This document shows, piece after piece, positions 1 to 11,278 of a stretch of DNA of 32,835 bases. The stretch's first letter is position 1; every line of letters starts with the position of its first letter. Both the position numbers and the translations under genes were made by a program. This DNA comes from DATHSN01 sp035464115 (GTDB lineage: Bacteria > Actinomycetota > Acidimicrobiia > Acidimicrobiales > SKKL01): contig DATHSN010000136.1 in assembly GCA_035464115.1 (NCBI GenBank), positions 1 through 32,835 of the forward strand. Direction: 5' to 3'. The notes under the pieces are model-generated. The model ran no database searches. It saw only the letters and a list, made by a program, of their open reading frames with translations, and was not told the origin of the DNA.

Positions 1-48
1 GTCCGTGAAGCGGGTCCCGTGAGGCCCGCACGGCAGGAAGGCACGCTC

Positions 49-597
49 GTGGCACCCACCGATCACCCCCGCACGCGCGTCATGGGGGCCGACGATGTCC
101 GCCGAGCGCTGCGGCGCATGGCCCACGAGGTCATCGAGCGCAACCACGGCCTCGACGGTGTCGTGGTGGTCGGCCTGCAGACCGGCGGCGTGCCCCTCGC
201 GCGGGCCATGGCGGCCGCGCTCACCGAGATCGACGGGCACGACGTCCCCCTCGGCCGCCTCGACGTGGCCTTCTACCGCGACGACATCGGCCTGCGGCGG
301 GTGCGCCCCGAGGCCGCCACCGAGATCCCCGTCGACCTCACCGACCGCGTCGTGGTGCTGGTCGACGACGTGCTCTTCACCGGTCGCACCGTGCGCGCCG
401 CGCTCGACGCCCTGGCCGACTACGGCCGGCCCCGCGCCGTGCAGCTGGCGGTGATGGTCGACCGCGGGCACCGCGAGCTGCCGATCCGGCCCGACTTCGT
501 GGGCAAGAACCTGCCCACCCGCCGCAGCGAGCTGGTCGAGGTGTCCCTCGACGGCGTCGATCTCGGCGCCGCCGACGCGGGGGAGGGGGCCCGATGA
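49..597 (+). CDS. pyrR: PyrR: pyr operon regulator / uracil phosphoribosyltransferase
   Basis: PyrR family: an RNA-binding regulator of pyrimidine operons that often also converts uracil and PRPP to UMP. Seen: a type I phosphoribosyltransferase fold with the PRPP loop VDDVLFTGRT at residues 105-114, the GLQTGGVPLA segment near the N-terminus, and 182 aa, a normal PyrR length. I chose GTG at 49 because AGGAAGG (35-41) lies 7 nt before it; a GTG at 19 in the same frame would add ten residues that the family lacks. It heads the pyr genes and overlaps pyrB by 4 nt (ATGA). PyrR proteins act on pyr leader mRNA, by attenuation in Bacillus and by translational repression in mycobacteria. Only 48 nt of upstream sequence are in the window, so the target site cannot be seen. 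Confidence 0.95.
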   Translation: MAPTDHPRTRVMGADDVRRALRRMAHEVIERNHGLDGVVVVGLQTGGVPLARAMAAALTEIDGHDVPLGRLDVAFYRDDIGLRRVRPEAATEIPVDLTDRVVVLVDDVLFTGRTVRAALDALADYGRPRAVQLAVMVDRGHRELPIRPDFVGKNLPTRRSELVEVSLDGVDLGAADAGEGAR

Positions 598-1517
598 AGC
601 ACCTCTTGGCGGTCGCCGACCTCGGTCGCGACGGCATCGAGGAGGTCCTCGATCTCACCGACTCGTTCGTCGAGGTGAGCGCCCGGCCCATCCCCAAGGT
701 CCCCACCCTGCGGGGGCGCACCGTCGCCTGGCTGTTCTACGAGGACTCCACCCGCACCCGGCTGTCGTTCGAGACCGCCGCCAAGCGGCTGTCGGCCGAC
801 ACCATGAGCTTCAGCGTCGGGTCCTCGTCGGTGAACAAGGGTGAGTCGCTCCTCGACACCGCCCGCACCATCGAGGCCATGGGCGTCGACGCCATCGTCG
901 TCCGCCACGGCTCGGCGGGCGTGCCCTGGCAGCTCGCCCGCTGGCTCGACTGCTCGGTCATCAACGCCGGCGACGGCTGGCACGAGCACCCCACGCAGGC
1001 GTTGCTCGACGCCTACACCCTGCGCCAGCACCTCGGCGATCTCACCGGGCGCCACGTGGTCATCGTCGGCGACATCGTGCACTCGCGGGTGGCGCGGTCC
1101 AACGTGGCCGCCCTCACCCTGCTCGGCGCCGACGTCACGCTGGTGGCCCCGCCCACCCTCCTGCCCCCGAGCCTCGAGGGCTGGCCGGTGGCGGTCAGCC
1201 ACGACCTCGACGCGGTGCTCCCCACCGCCGACGTCGTCTACCTGCTGCGCATGCAGCTCGAGCGCCAGCACGAGGCCCTGGTGCCGTCGCTGCGCGAGTA
1301 CACCGCCCAGTTCGGGCTCACCGCCCGGCGGGTGGCGCGCATGCGGCCCGACGCCCTGGTGCTGCACCCCGGTCCCACGAACCGCGGCGTCGAGATCGCG
1401 GCCGAGGTCGCCGACCTGCCCCGCTCGCTCATCCTCGAGCAGGTGCGCAACGGCGTGGCGGTGCGCATGGCCGTGCTCTTCCTGCTGCTCACCGACAAGG
1501 AGGCCCCCCATGGCTGA
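594..1517 (+). CDS. pyrB: Aspartate carbamoyltransferase, catalytic chain
   Basis: Condenses carbamoyl phosphate with L-aspartate to N-carbamoyl-aspartate, the committed step of pyrimidine synthesis. Seen: carbamoyl-phosphate motif STRTR at residues 52-56 followed by LSFETAAKRL, the HPTQALLDAYTL segment, and the aspartate-side motif HPGPTNRG at 258-265. Most bacterial enzymes read HPGPMNRG there, so Thr262 replaces the usual Met. Length is 307 aa, a normal unfused catalytic chain; there is no pyrI gene, as expected in actinobacteria. The start ATG overlaps the pyrR stop by 4 nt, and its end overlaps pyrC by 8 nt. The order pyrR-pyrB-pyrC is the standard actinobacterial one, which makes the assignment secure against the related ornithine carbamoyltransferase found at 31649. 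Confidence 0.97.
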   Translation: MKHLLAVADLGRDGIEEVLDLTDSFVEVSARPIPKVPTLRGRTVAWLFYEDSTRTRLSFETAAKRLSADTMSFSVGSSSVNKGESLLDTARTIEAMGVDAIVVRHGSAGVPWQLARWLDCSVINAGDGWHEHPTQALLDAYTLRQHLGDLTGRHVVIVGDIVHSRVARSNVAALTLLGADVTLVAPPTLLPPSLEGWPVAVSHDLDAVLPTADVVYLLRMQLERQHEALVPSLREYTAQFGLTARRVARMRPDALVLHPGPTNRGVEIAAEVADLPRSLILEQVRNGVAVRMAVLFLLLTDKEAPHG

Positions 1518-2805
1518 TCTGGTGATCCGGGGCGGACGGGTGATCGACGTCGACGGCGAGCGCACGGCCGACGTGCGCGTGGTCGACGGCGTCGTCGCCG
1601 AGGTGGGCGACGGCCTCGACGCCGCCACCACCCTCGACGCCGGCGGGTGCTGGGTGCTGCCCGGCCTGGTCGACCTGCACACCCACCTGCGCCAGCCCGG
1701 TGGCGAGGAAGCCGAGACCATCGACACCGGGGCCCGCGCTGCGGCCCTGGGCGGCTACACCGCGGTGGTCGCCATGCCCAACACCGACCCCACCATGGAC
1801 TCGGCCGCGGTGGTGCGCGAGGTCATCGCGCTCGGGCGCGACGCCGCCTGCGAGGTGGTGCCGTCGGCCGCCATCACCGTCGGGCGCGCCGGCACCCAGC
1901 TCGCGCCGATGGCCGAGCTCGCCGCGCTGGGCGTGCGGATCTTCACCGACGACGGCACCGGGGTGCAGGACGACCGGCTCATGCGCCGGGCCCTCGAGTA
2001 CGCCCGCGGGCTCGGCGTCACCCTCGCCCAGCACTGCGAGGTCACCAGCCTGTCGGAGGGCACCTGCATGCACGAGGGGGCCTGGTCGAGCCGGCTCGGC
2101 CTGCCCGGCCAGCCCGCCGAGTCCGAGGAGCTCATGGTGATGCGCGACATCGCGCTGGCCCGCCTCACCGGCGCCCGGGTGCACTTCCAGCACCTGTCCA
2201 CCGCCGGGTCGGTCGCCATGGTGCGCGCCGCCAAGGCGGGAGGCCTCCCGGTCACCGCCGAGGCCACCACCCACCACGCGCTGCTCACCGACGCCTGCGT
2301 GGCGTCCTACGACCCGGTGTTCAAGGTCCACCCGCCGCTGCGCACCGACGACGACGTATCTGCCGTGCGCGCCGGGCTCGCCGACGGCACCATCGACGCC
2401 ATCGCCACCGACCACGCCCCCCACGCCCCCGAGACCAAGCAGCGCCCGTTCGACCAGGCGCCCCCCGGCATGCTCGGCCTCGAGACGGCCCTGGCGCTGG
2501 TGCTCACCGAGCTGGTCGACCCGGCCGCCGGTCCGGCCACGCTCACCCCCCACCAGGCGGTCGGTCTGCTCACCTGGCGGCCCGCCGCCATCGCCGGGCT
2601 GGCCGGCCACGGCGGGCCCATCGCCCCCGGGCGGCCCGCCCACCTCTGCGTGGTCGACCCCACCGCCACCTGGACCGTCGATCCCGAGCAGCTGGCCAGC
2701 CGCAGCCGCAACACCCCCTACGCCGGGCGCCGCCTCACCGGCCGCGTCCGCCACACCCTGTTGAGAGGAGACCCCGTGGTCGTCGATGGCGAGGCGCGGC
2801 GATGA
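1510..2805 (+). CDS. pyrC: Dihydroorotase, class I
   Basis: Zinc amidohydrolase that cyclises carbamoyl-aspartate to dihydroorotate. Seen: the metal motif HTHLRQPG with His57 and His59, substrate segment AMPNTDP, FTDDG with the Asp pair at 147-148, and the TDHAPH motif with catalytic Asp301. The 431 aa length and these motifs place it in class I (the PyrC/AllB group), not the shorter E. coli class II. The position between pyrB and carA argues for dihydroorotase rather than allantoinase. ATG at 1510 overlaps the pyrB stop by 8 nt; the protein then starts MADLVIRGG, the usual first strand of the small beta-sandwich domain. The end overlaps carA by 4 nt (ATGA). Confidence 0.96.
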   Translation: MADLVIRGGRVIDVDGERTADVRVVDGVVAEVGDGLDAATTLDAGGCWVLPGLVDLHTHLRQPGGEEAETIDTGARAAALGGYTAVVAMPNTDPTMDSAAVVREVIALGRDAACEVVPSAAITVGRAGTQLAPMAELAALGVRIFTDDGTGVQDDRLMRRALEYARGLGVTLAQHCEVTSLSEGTCMHEGAWSSRLGLPGQPAESEELMVMRDIALARLTGARVHFQHLSTAGSVAMVRAAKAGGLPVTAEATTHHALLTDACVASYDPVFKVHPPLRTDDDVSAVRAGLADGTIDAIATDHAPHAPETKQRPFDQAPPGMLGLETALALVLTELVDPAAGPATLTPHQAVGLLTWRPAAIAGLAGHGGPIAPGRPAHLCVVDPTATWTVDPEQLASRSRNTPYAGRRLTGRVRHTLLRGDPVVVDGEARR

Positions 2806-3887
2806 CCGTGCGCGAGGCGCTGCTGGTGCTGGCCGACGGCACCACCTTCGAGGGCGAGGCCATCGGGGCCGACGCGCCCGGTGGCGTCGCCACCGGCGAG
2901 GTGGTGTTCAACACGGTGCTCACCGGCTACCAGGAGGTCATCACCGACCCGTCCTACGCCGGTCAGATCATCACGTTCACCTACCCCCACATCGGCAACT
3001 ACGGCACCAACCCCGACGACGACGAGGCGATCCGCCCGGCGTGCCGTGGCGTCGTCGTGCGCGACCTGGCCCGGCGTCGGTCGAGCTGGCGGTCCACCGA
3101 CGACCTCGACGGGTTCCTGCGCCGCCACGGCGTGCCCGGCATCGGGGGCGTCGACACCCGCCGCCTCACCCGCCACCTGCGCGAGGTCGGCTCGATGCCG
3201 GCCGCGTTCGGCACCGCGCCCGAGTCCACGCTGAAGGAGGCCGCGGCGGCCGAGCCCGGCACCGACGGCCGCGACCTGGTCGCCGAGGTCACCACCGCCG
3301 AGCCCTACACGGTCGGCGTCGGGCCCCGTCGGGTCGTCGCCTACGACTTCGGCATCAAGCGCACCATCCTGCGCCACCTCGGCGAGCTGGCGGTGGTCGA
3401 GGTCGTGCCCGCGTCCACCCCGGCCGACGAGGTGCTGGCCCGCAACCCCGACGGCGTGTTCCTCTCCAACGGTCCCGGCGATCCCGCCGCGGTCACGGGC
3501 GGCATCGAGGCCATCCGGGGCCTGCTCGGCGAGGTCCCGGTGTTCGGCATCTGCCTCGGCCACCAGCTCATGGCCCACGCCCTCGGGGGCACCACCCACA
3601 AGCTGCGCTTCGGCCACCACGGCGGCAACCACCCGGTCCGCCAGGTCGCCAGCGGGGCGGTCGAGATCACCAGCCAGAACCACAACTACGCGGTCACCGA
3701 GGGCTCGGTGGCATCGGCCGACGTCACCCACGTCAACCTCAACGACGGGGTCATCGAGGGCCTCGAGAGCCGCGACATCCCTGCGTTCAGCGTGCAGTAC
3801 CACCCCGAGGCCGGACCCGGCCCGCACGACTCGCGCTACCTGTTCACCCGCTTCGCCCGCCTCATCGACGCCCACGGAGGTCGCTAG
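2802..3887 (+). CDS. carA: Carbamoyl-phosphate synthase small (glutaminase) subunit
   Basis: Class I glutamine amidotransferase that hydrolyses glutamine and channels ammonia to CarB. Seen: an N-terminal CPSase small-chain domain (about residues 5-140), then the amidotransferase domain with the nucleophile elbow GICLGHQ (Cys251) and the His-Glu pair of YHPEAGPGPHD (His334, Glu336). It is 361 aa, slightly short of the 370-390 aa common in the family, but all catalytic elements are present. ATG at 2802 overlaps the pyrC TGA by 4 nt. The carB GTG follows the TAG stop with no gap, so the two subunits are probably made at matched rates. Its carbamoyl phosphate should supply both pyrB here and argF at 31649. 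Confidence 0.97.
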   Translation: MTVREALLVLADGTTFEGEAIGADAPGGVATGEVVFNTVLTGYQEVITDPSYAGQIITFTYPHIGNYGTNPDDDEAIRPACRGVVVRDLARRRSSWRSTDDLDGFLRRHGVPGIGGVDTRRLTRHLREVGSMPAAFGTAPESTLKEAAAAEPGTDGRDLVAEVTTAEPYTVGVGPRRVVAYDFGIKRTILRHLGELAVVEVVPASTPADEVLARNPDGVFLSNGPGDPAAVTGGIEAIRGLLGEVPVFGICLGHQLMAHALGGTTHKLRFGHHGGNHPVRQVASGAVEITSQNHNYAVTEGSVASADVTHVNLNDGVIEGLESRDIPAFSVQYHPEAGPGPHDSRYLFTRFARLIDAHGGR

Positions 3888-7174
<3,287 letters not shown>

Positions 7175-7178
<4 letters not shown>

Positions 7179-8101
7179 CCGACGTCGACCTGTCCACCAC
7201 CGTCGGGTCGGTGGCGCTGCCCAACCCGGTGATGACCGCGTCGGGCACCGCCGGCCACGGCGCCGAGCTGGGTGCCTACGTCGACCTGGCCGCGCTCGGC
7301 GCGGTGGTGGTCAAGTCGTTGTCGCCCGACCCGTGGGCGGGGAACCCCGCGCCACGGCTGCGACCCACGCCCGCCGGCATGCTCAACTCGGTCGGGCTGC
7401 AGGGCCCGGGGGTGCGCCACTGGCTCGCCGACGAGCTCCCCGAGCTGGTCGGGACGGGGGCCCGCGTCGTCGCGTCGATCTGGGGTCGTACGGTGGAGGA
7501 GTACGAGGTCGCCGCGGAGCTCCTGGCGGCGGCGCCTCCGGAGGTGGTGGCGGTGGAGGTCAACGTGTCGTGCCCCAACCTGAAGGACGGCCGGCGCATG
7601 TTCGCCCAGTCGCCCGCCGCCACCCGTGAGGTGCTGGCGGCGGCCGCCGCCTGCGGGCGGCCGCGGTGGGCGAAGCTCACCCCGGCCACCGCCGACCTGG
7701 TGGCGGTGGCCACCGCGGCGGTCGAGGGGGGAGCCGACGCGCTGACCCTCGTCAACACGGTGCCGGGGATGGTCATCGACCTCGAGCGTCGTCGTCCGGC
7801 GCTGGGGGGCGGCAGCGGGGGTCTGTCGGGCCCGGCGATCCATCCCGTGGCGGTGCGGGCGGTCTACGAGTGCCGCGCCGCGCTGCCCGATGTGGCCATC
7901 GTCGGCGCGGGTGGGGTCGTCGACGGCGAGACGGCCATCGAGCTGGTGATGGCAGGCGCCGACGCGGTGCAGGTCGGGACGGCGACCTTCGCCGACCCGC
8001 GCGCCTGCCTGCGGGTGCGCGACGGTATCGAGCGCTGGTGTCGCGACCACGGGGTCCCCCGGGTCGCCGATCTACAGGGAGCAGCCCATGACCGGAGTTG
8101 A
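7175..8101 (+). CDS. pyrD: Dihydroorotate dehydrogenase, class 1B type catalytic subunit
   Basis: FMN enzyme that oxidises dihydroorotate to orotate. Seen in 308 aa: segment GNPAPRLRPTPAGMLNSVGL, the active-site loop NVSCPN with Cys133 as presumptive base, LVNTVPGM, GGLSGPAI, and the FMN phosphate loop AGADAVQVGTA. Cysteine at the active site marks class 1; membrane class 2 enzymes, common in actinobacteria, have serine. The GNPxPR and GGLSGPAI segments fit class 1B, which in known cases needs the FAD/2Fe-2S subunit PyrK to pass electrons to NAD. No pyrK is adjacent: carB overlaps the start by 4 nt and pyrF overlaps the end by 14 nt. PyrK may be encoded elsewhere, or another electron acceptor may be used. 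Confidence 0.95.
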
Positions 8102-8822
8102 GCGGCGCGACGAGGCAGGGGCATCCCCGGCCACCGGGGTGGGCGCCGACGTGCGTGACCGGCTCGCCATCGCGCTCGACCTCGACGACCTGGTGCCCGC
8201 CATGCGCCTGGCCCGCGAGCTGCGGCCCTGGTTCGGCGTGGCCAAGGTGGGTCTCGAGCTCTACAGCGCGGTGGGTCCCGATGTCATCAACAGCCTCACC
8301 GACCTCGGCTACGAGGTCTTCGTCGACCTCAAGCTCCACGACATCCCCACCACCGTGCAGCGCGCCGCCCGCGTGGTGGGCGCCCTCGGGGCGTCGTATC
8401 TCACCCTGCACGCCCAGGGCGGCGACGCCATGGTGCGCGCCGGGGTCGAGGGCTTCCTCGCCGGGGCGTCCGACGCCGGCCTGCCCGAGCCCACCGCGCT
8501 GGCCGTCACGGTCCTCACCAGCGACCTCGACGCCCCGCCCCACGTGGTGCCCAAGCGGGTGCGGGTGGCGGTCGAGGCGGGCTGCGGCGGCATCGTCTGC
8601 TCGGCGCGCGACCTGCACGACGTGAAGGAGCTGGCGCCCCGCATCCGCTGCGTGGTGCCGGGCATCCGGCCCATCGGCACGCCGCACCACGACCAGGCCG
8701 GGGCCGTGCCCCCGCGCGTGGCGATCGAGGCGGGGGCCGACCTGTTGGTGATCGGCCGGGCCGTCACCCAGGCCGCCGACCCGGCGGCCGCCGCCAGCGC
8801 CGTCGCCGCCGAGCTGCGGTGA
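8088..8822 (+). CDS. pyrF: Orotidine 5'-phosphate decarboxylase
   Basis: Decarboxylates OMP to UMP, the last step of the pathway encoded by this operon. Seen: the catalytic signature DLKLHDIP with Asp80, Lys82 and Asp85, an N-terminal strand RLAIALD, and the phosphate-binding end VIGRAVTQAADP. It is 244 aa, a TIM-barrel enzyme of the E. coli/Bacillus subgroup rather than the mycobacterial subgroup. ATG at 8088 follows an AGGGAG at about 8076 and lies inside the pyrD end (14-nt overlap). The first about 18 residues, before VRDRLAIALD, are a poorly conserved extension, so a shorter start is possible. The stop at 8820-8822 lies beside the mihF -10 box. Confidence 0.96.
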   Translation: MTGVERRDEAGASPATGVGADVRDRLAIALDLDDLVPAMRLARELRPWFGVAKVGLELYSAVGPDVINSLTDLGYEVFVDLKLHDIPTTVQRAARVVGALGASYLTLHAQGGDAMVRAGVEGFLAGASDAGLPEPTALAVTVLTSDLDAPPHVVPKRVRVAVEAGCGGIVCSARDLHDVKELAPRIRCVVPGIRPIGTPHHDQAGAVPPRVAIEAGADLLVIGRAVTQAADPAAAASAVAAELR

Positions 8823-8823
8823 C

Positions 8824-8829
8824 TAGGGT
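8824..8829 (+). promoter_or_regulatory. -10 box of mihF (leaderless arrangement)
   Basis: TAGGGT fits the actinobacterial TANNNT -10 consensus and ends 7 nt before the mihF ATG at 8837, so transcription would begin at or next to the A of the start codon. It begins 2 nt after the pyrF stop codon. No convincing -35 box is visible. The same spacing recurs before def, hisG and argC, which raises confidence in each. Confidence 0.5.
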
Positions 8830-8836
8830 TCGCGAG

Positions 8837-9160
8837 ATGACCCAGCCTCCTCAGCTGTCCGACGAGCAGCGCCAGGCGGCCCTCGCCAAGGCCGGTGAAG
8901 CCCGGCGGGCCCGCGCCGAGCTCAAGGAGCGCCTGAAGATGGGGTCGCTCACCTTCGCCGAGCTGCTCGAGGCCGACGGCGACGACATCGTCGGCAAGAT
9001 GAAGGTGCTCGCCGTCCTCGAGTCGCTCCCCGGGGTCGGCAAGGTGAAGGCCCGGCGCACCATGGAGGAGATCGGCATCGCCGAGACCCGTCGGGTGCGC
9101 GGCCTGGGCGACCAGCAGCGCAAGGCCCTGCTCGAGGCCTTCCCCTCGCCGTACCGCTAG
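8837..9160 (+). CDS. mihF: mIHF: actinobacterial integration host factor
   Basis: Small nucleoid-associated protein of the mycobacterial integration host factor family, which binds DNA non-specifically and is involved in phage integration and chromosome compaction. Seen in 107 aa: a basic N-terminal helix (ARAELKERLKMG), then a helix-two-turns-helix DNA-binding region with LPGVGK at residues 64-69 and the strongly conserved IAETRRVRGLGDQQRKALLE tail. ATG at 8837 gives MTQPPQLSDEQRQAAL, matching the family N-terminus. An in-frame GTG at 8819 lies upstream of the candidate promoter and is rejected as the start. The pyrF-mihF-gmk-rpoZ order is conserved in actinobacteria. It is not related to the E. 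coli HU/IHF family. Confidence 0.95.
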   Translation: MTQPPQLSDEQRQAALAKAGEARRARAELKERLKMGSLTFAELLEADGDDIVGKMKVLAVLESLPGVGKVKARRTMEEIGIAETRRVRGLGDQQRKALLEAFPSPYR

Positions 9161-9168
9161 GGGTCGAC

Positions 9169-9711
9169 ATCATCGTCGTCATCTCCGGCCCCGGCGGGGT
9201 CGGCAAGGGCACCGCCGTGAAGCGCCTGGTGGCCGACGATCCGTCGCTGTGGCTCAGCCGCTCGTGGACCACCCGCGAGCGCCGTCCCGGCGAGGACCCC
9301 GACGCCTACCGCTTCGTCACCCGCGACGAGTTCGAGTCGCGCGTCGCCGCCGGCGGCTTCCTCGAGTGGGCCGAGTTCCTGGGCAACCTCTACGGCACCC
9401 CCGACCCCGAGCCGCCCCCGGGCTCCGACGTGGTGCTCGAGATCGACGTGCAGGGCGCCGAGCAGGTGCTCGCCCGCCACCGTGACGCCGTGTTGGTGTT
9501 CCTCGACGCGCCGAGCCCCGCCGAGCAGGCCGCCCGCCTGCGCGAGCGTGGTGACGACGAGGCCCACGTGGCCCGCCGGCTCGCCCGGGCCGCCGCCGAG
9601 CGCGAGCGGGCGCACCGCCTGGGCGCCGAGGTGGTGGTCAACGACGAGCTCGACCGCGCCGTGGCCGAGCTGCACGCCCTCATCGAACGCGAGCGCGGGG
9701 CGCGGCGCTGA
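9169..9711 (+). CDS. gmk: Guanylate kinase, probably started at ATC
   Basis: Phosphorylates GMP to GDP. Seen: the P-loop GPGGVGKGT (residues 7-15 from the proposed start), the GMP-binding segment SRSWTTRERRPGE with YRFVTRDEFE, FLEWAEF, and EIDVQGAEQV. Oddity: the reading frame contains no ATG, GTG, TTG or CTG between an upstream stop at 8896-8898 and GTG 9217, and GTG 9217 lies after the P-loop and would remove it. The best candidate is ATC at 9169 (or 9172), 5 or 8 nt after AGGGG at 9159-9163. From 9169 the protein is 180 aa, short but complete for the family. The stop is followed by an in-frame TAA (TGATAA). A base error in the assembly that destroyed an ATG is the main alternative. Confidence 0.9.
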   Translation: MIVVISGPGGVGKGTAVKRLVADDPSLWLSRSWTTRERRPGEDPDAYRFVTRDEFESRVAAGGFLEWAEFLGNLYGTPDPEPPPGSDVVLEIDVQGAEQVLARHRDAVLVFLDAPSPAEQAARLRERGDDEAHVARRLARAAAERERAHRLGAEVVVNDELDRAVAELHALIERERGARR

Positions 9712-9717
9712 TAACGT
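9712..9717 (+). promoter_or_regulatory. Possible -10 box for rpoZ
   Basis: TAACGT immediately follows the gmk stop and fits TANNNT. A transcript starting about 7 nt downstream would have a leader of about 26 nt carrying GGAG at 9741-9744 before the rpoZ ATG. There is no clear -35 box. rpoZ could equally be read through from gmk. Confidence 0.3.
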
Positions 9718-9749
9718 CTTCAGTCGGCCCGCACCCGGATGGAGCCCCG

Positions 9750-10064
9750 ATGCCCCAGCAGCACGATTCGATGATCACGCCGCCCGTCGAGGACCTGCTC
9801 GACCGCGCCGGCTCGAAGTTCCGCCTCGTCACCACCGGCGCCATGCGCGCCCGCCAGATCAACGGCTACTACCACCAGCTGGGCGAGGGCCTCGGGGCCA
9901 TGATCCCGCCCCAGGTGGCGTCGACGTCGCGCAAGCCGCTGTCGATCGCGTTCGAGGAGATCGCGGCCGACAAGATCGTGGCCACCCAGATCACGCACGA
10001 GGCCGAGCTCTCCGACGCCGAGGCCGACGCCGCCGTCGCCGAGGCCGACGCCCCCACCGAGTAG
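9750..10064 (+). CDS. rpoZ: RNA polymerase omega subunit
   Basis: Omega binds the beta' subunit and helps assemble and stabilise RNA polymerase. Seen in 104 aa: PPVEDLLDRAGSKFRLVTTGAMRAR near the N-terminus, then the conserved KPLSIAFEEIAADKI segment, typical of actinobacterial RpoZ, with an acidic, alanine-rich C-terminal tail of about 20 residues. ATG at 9750 is preceded by GGAG at 9741-9744. The neighbours gmk and coaBC are its usual partners in actinobacteria and in E. coli-like gmk-rpoZ pairs. The gap to coaBC is 11 nt. Confidence 0.95.
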   Translation: MPQQHDSMITPPVEDLLDRAGSKFRLVTTGAMRARQINGYYHQLGEGLGAMIPPQVASTSRKPLSIAFEEIAADKIVATQITHEAELSDAEADAAVAEADAPTE

Positions 10065-10075
10065 CGCGCCCACCG

Positions 10076-11278
10076 ATGCTGGCGGGGCGTCGCATCGTCC
10101 TCGGCGTCACCGGCGGCATCGCCGCCTACAAGGCGATCGAGCTGTGTCGACGCCTCGTCGACGCCGGGGCCCACGTGAGCCCCGTGCTCACCGACGGCGC
10201 GCTCCGCTTCGTCGGTGCCACCACCTTCTCGGCCCTGGCCTCCGAGCCGGTGCAGACCTCGCTGTGGGACGAGGACAGCCCCATCCCGCACACCCGGTTG
10301 GGCCAGGGCGCCGACCTGATCCTGGTCGCGCCGGCCACCGCCCGGCTCATCTCCGACCTGCGCACGGGTCGCTCCCACGACCTGCTCACCGCCACCCTGC
10401 TCGCCACCCGGGCGCCGGTGGTGCTGTGCCCGGCGATGCACACCGAGATGTGGGAGCACCCCGCGGTGCAGGACAACCTCGCCGTGCTCGCCGACCGTGG
10501 CGTGCACCTGGTCCCGCCCGAGGAGGGGCGTCTCGCCGGGGGCGACGTCGGCGCCGGGCGGCTGGCCGACCCGGCCACCATCGTCGCCCACGCCGAGCGG
10601 GTGCTCGGCCCCGGCGACCTGGCCGGCACCTCGGTCCTCGTCACCGCGGGCGGCACCCGCGAGCCCATCGACCCCGTGCGCTTCATCGGCAACCGGTCGT
10701 CGGGCAAGCAGGGCATCGCCCTCGCCCGCGAGGCCTGGGCCCGTGGCGCCGACGTCACCCTCGTCTCCACCGTCGCCGCCGACGTGGTCGCGGCCATCGA
10801 GGTGGTCCGGGTCGACACCGCGGCCGAGATGCACGCGGCGGTCACCACCCGGGCGCCGTCGGCCGACATCGTGGTGATGGCCGCCGCGGTCGCCGACTTC
10901 CGCCCGGCGACGGCCGCCACCGCCAAGCTCAAGAAGCACCAGGGCGTCCCCGAGGTGGTCCTCGAGCCCACCGTCGACATCCTCGCCGAGCTCGGCGGGG
11001 CCAAGCCCGCGGGCCAGGTGCTCGTCGGCTTCGCGGCCGAGACCCACGACGTCGTCGCCCACGCCCGCGACAAGCTGGCCCGCAAGGGCGCCGATCTCAT
11101 CGTGGCCAACGACGTCTCGGCGCCCGGTGTCGGCTTCGAGCACGACACCAACGCGGTCGTGGTGGTCGGCGCCGACGGCGTCGACCACACTGTCCCCCTG
11201 TCCGACAAGCGGGCCGTCGCCCGGGCGGTGCTCGATGCCGCCGTCGCCCGCCGTCCGTCCTCCCCAGGAGCCCCATGA
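10076..11278 (+). CDS. coaBC: CoaBC: phosphopantothenoylcysteine synthetase/decarboxylase
   Basis: Bifunctional coenzyme A enzyme: CoaB joins 4'-phosphopantothenate to cysteine using CTP, and CoaC decarboxylates the product to 4'-phosphopantetheine with FMN. Seen in 400 aa: the flavoprotein CoaC domain with TGGIAAYKAIEL, APATA and PAMHTEMW (residues 119-126), then the CoaB domain from about residue 185 with TAGGTREPIDPVRFIGNRSSG, AAAVADFRP and the KLKKHQG lysines. The family motif is PxMNxxMW; His122 stands where E. coli has Asn, a variant I know from other actinobacterial Dfp proteins, so it is not a sign of inactivity. No obvious Shine-Dalgarno precedes the ATG; coupling from rpoZ is likely. 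The end overlaps metK by 4 nt. Confidence 0.96.
   Translation: MLAGRRIVLGVTGGIAAYKAIELCRRLVDAGAHVSPVLTDGALRFVGATTFSALASEPVQTSLWDEDSPIPHTRLGQGADLILVAPATARLISDLRTGRSHDLLTATLLATRAPVVLCPAMHTEMWEHPAVQDNLAVLADRGVHLVPPEEGRLAGGDVGAGRLADPATIVAHAERVLGPGDLAGTSVLVTAGGTREPIDPVRFIGNRSSGKQGIALAREAWARGADVTLVSTVAADVVAAIEVVRVDTAAEMHAAVTTRAPSADIVVMAAAVADFRPATAATAKLKKHQGVPEVVLEPTVDILAELGGAKPAGQVLVGFAAETHDVVAHARDKLARKGADLIVANDVSAPGVGFEHDTNAVVVVGADGVDHTVPLSDKRAVARAVLDAAVARRPSSPGAP

Noticed and set aside
1..48. PyrR-binding attenuator upstream of pyrR
   Set aside because: Only 48 nt are visible and they hold no clear PyrR-binding loop or terminator; the leader is probably outside the window.
8819..8836. GTG 8819 as the mihF start
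   Set aside because: It lies upstream of the TAGGGT -10 box and adds six residues not found in the family.
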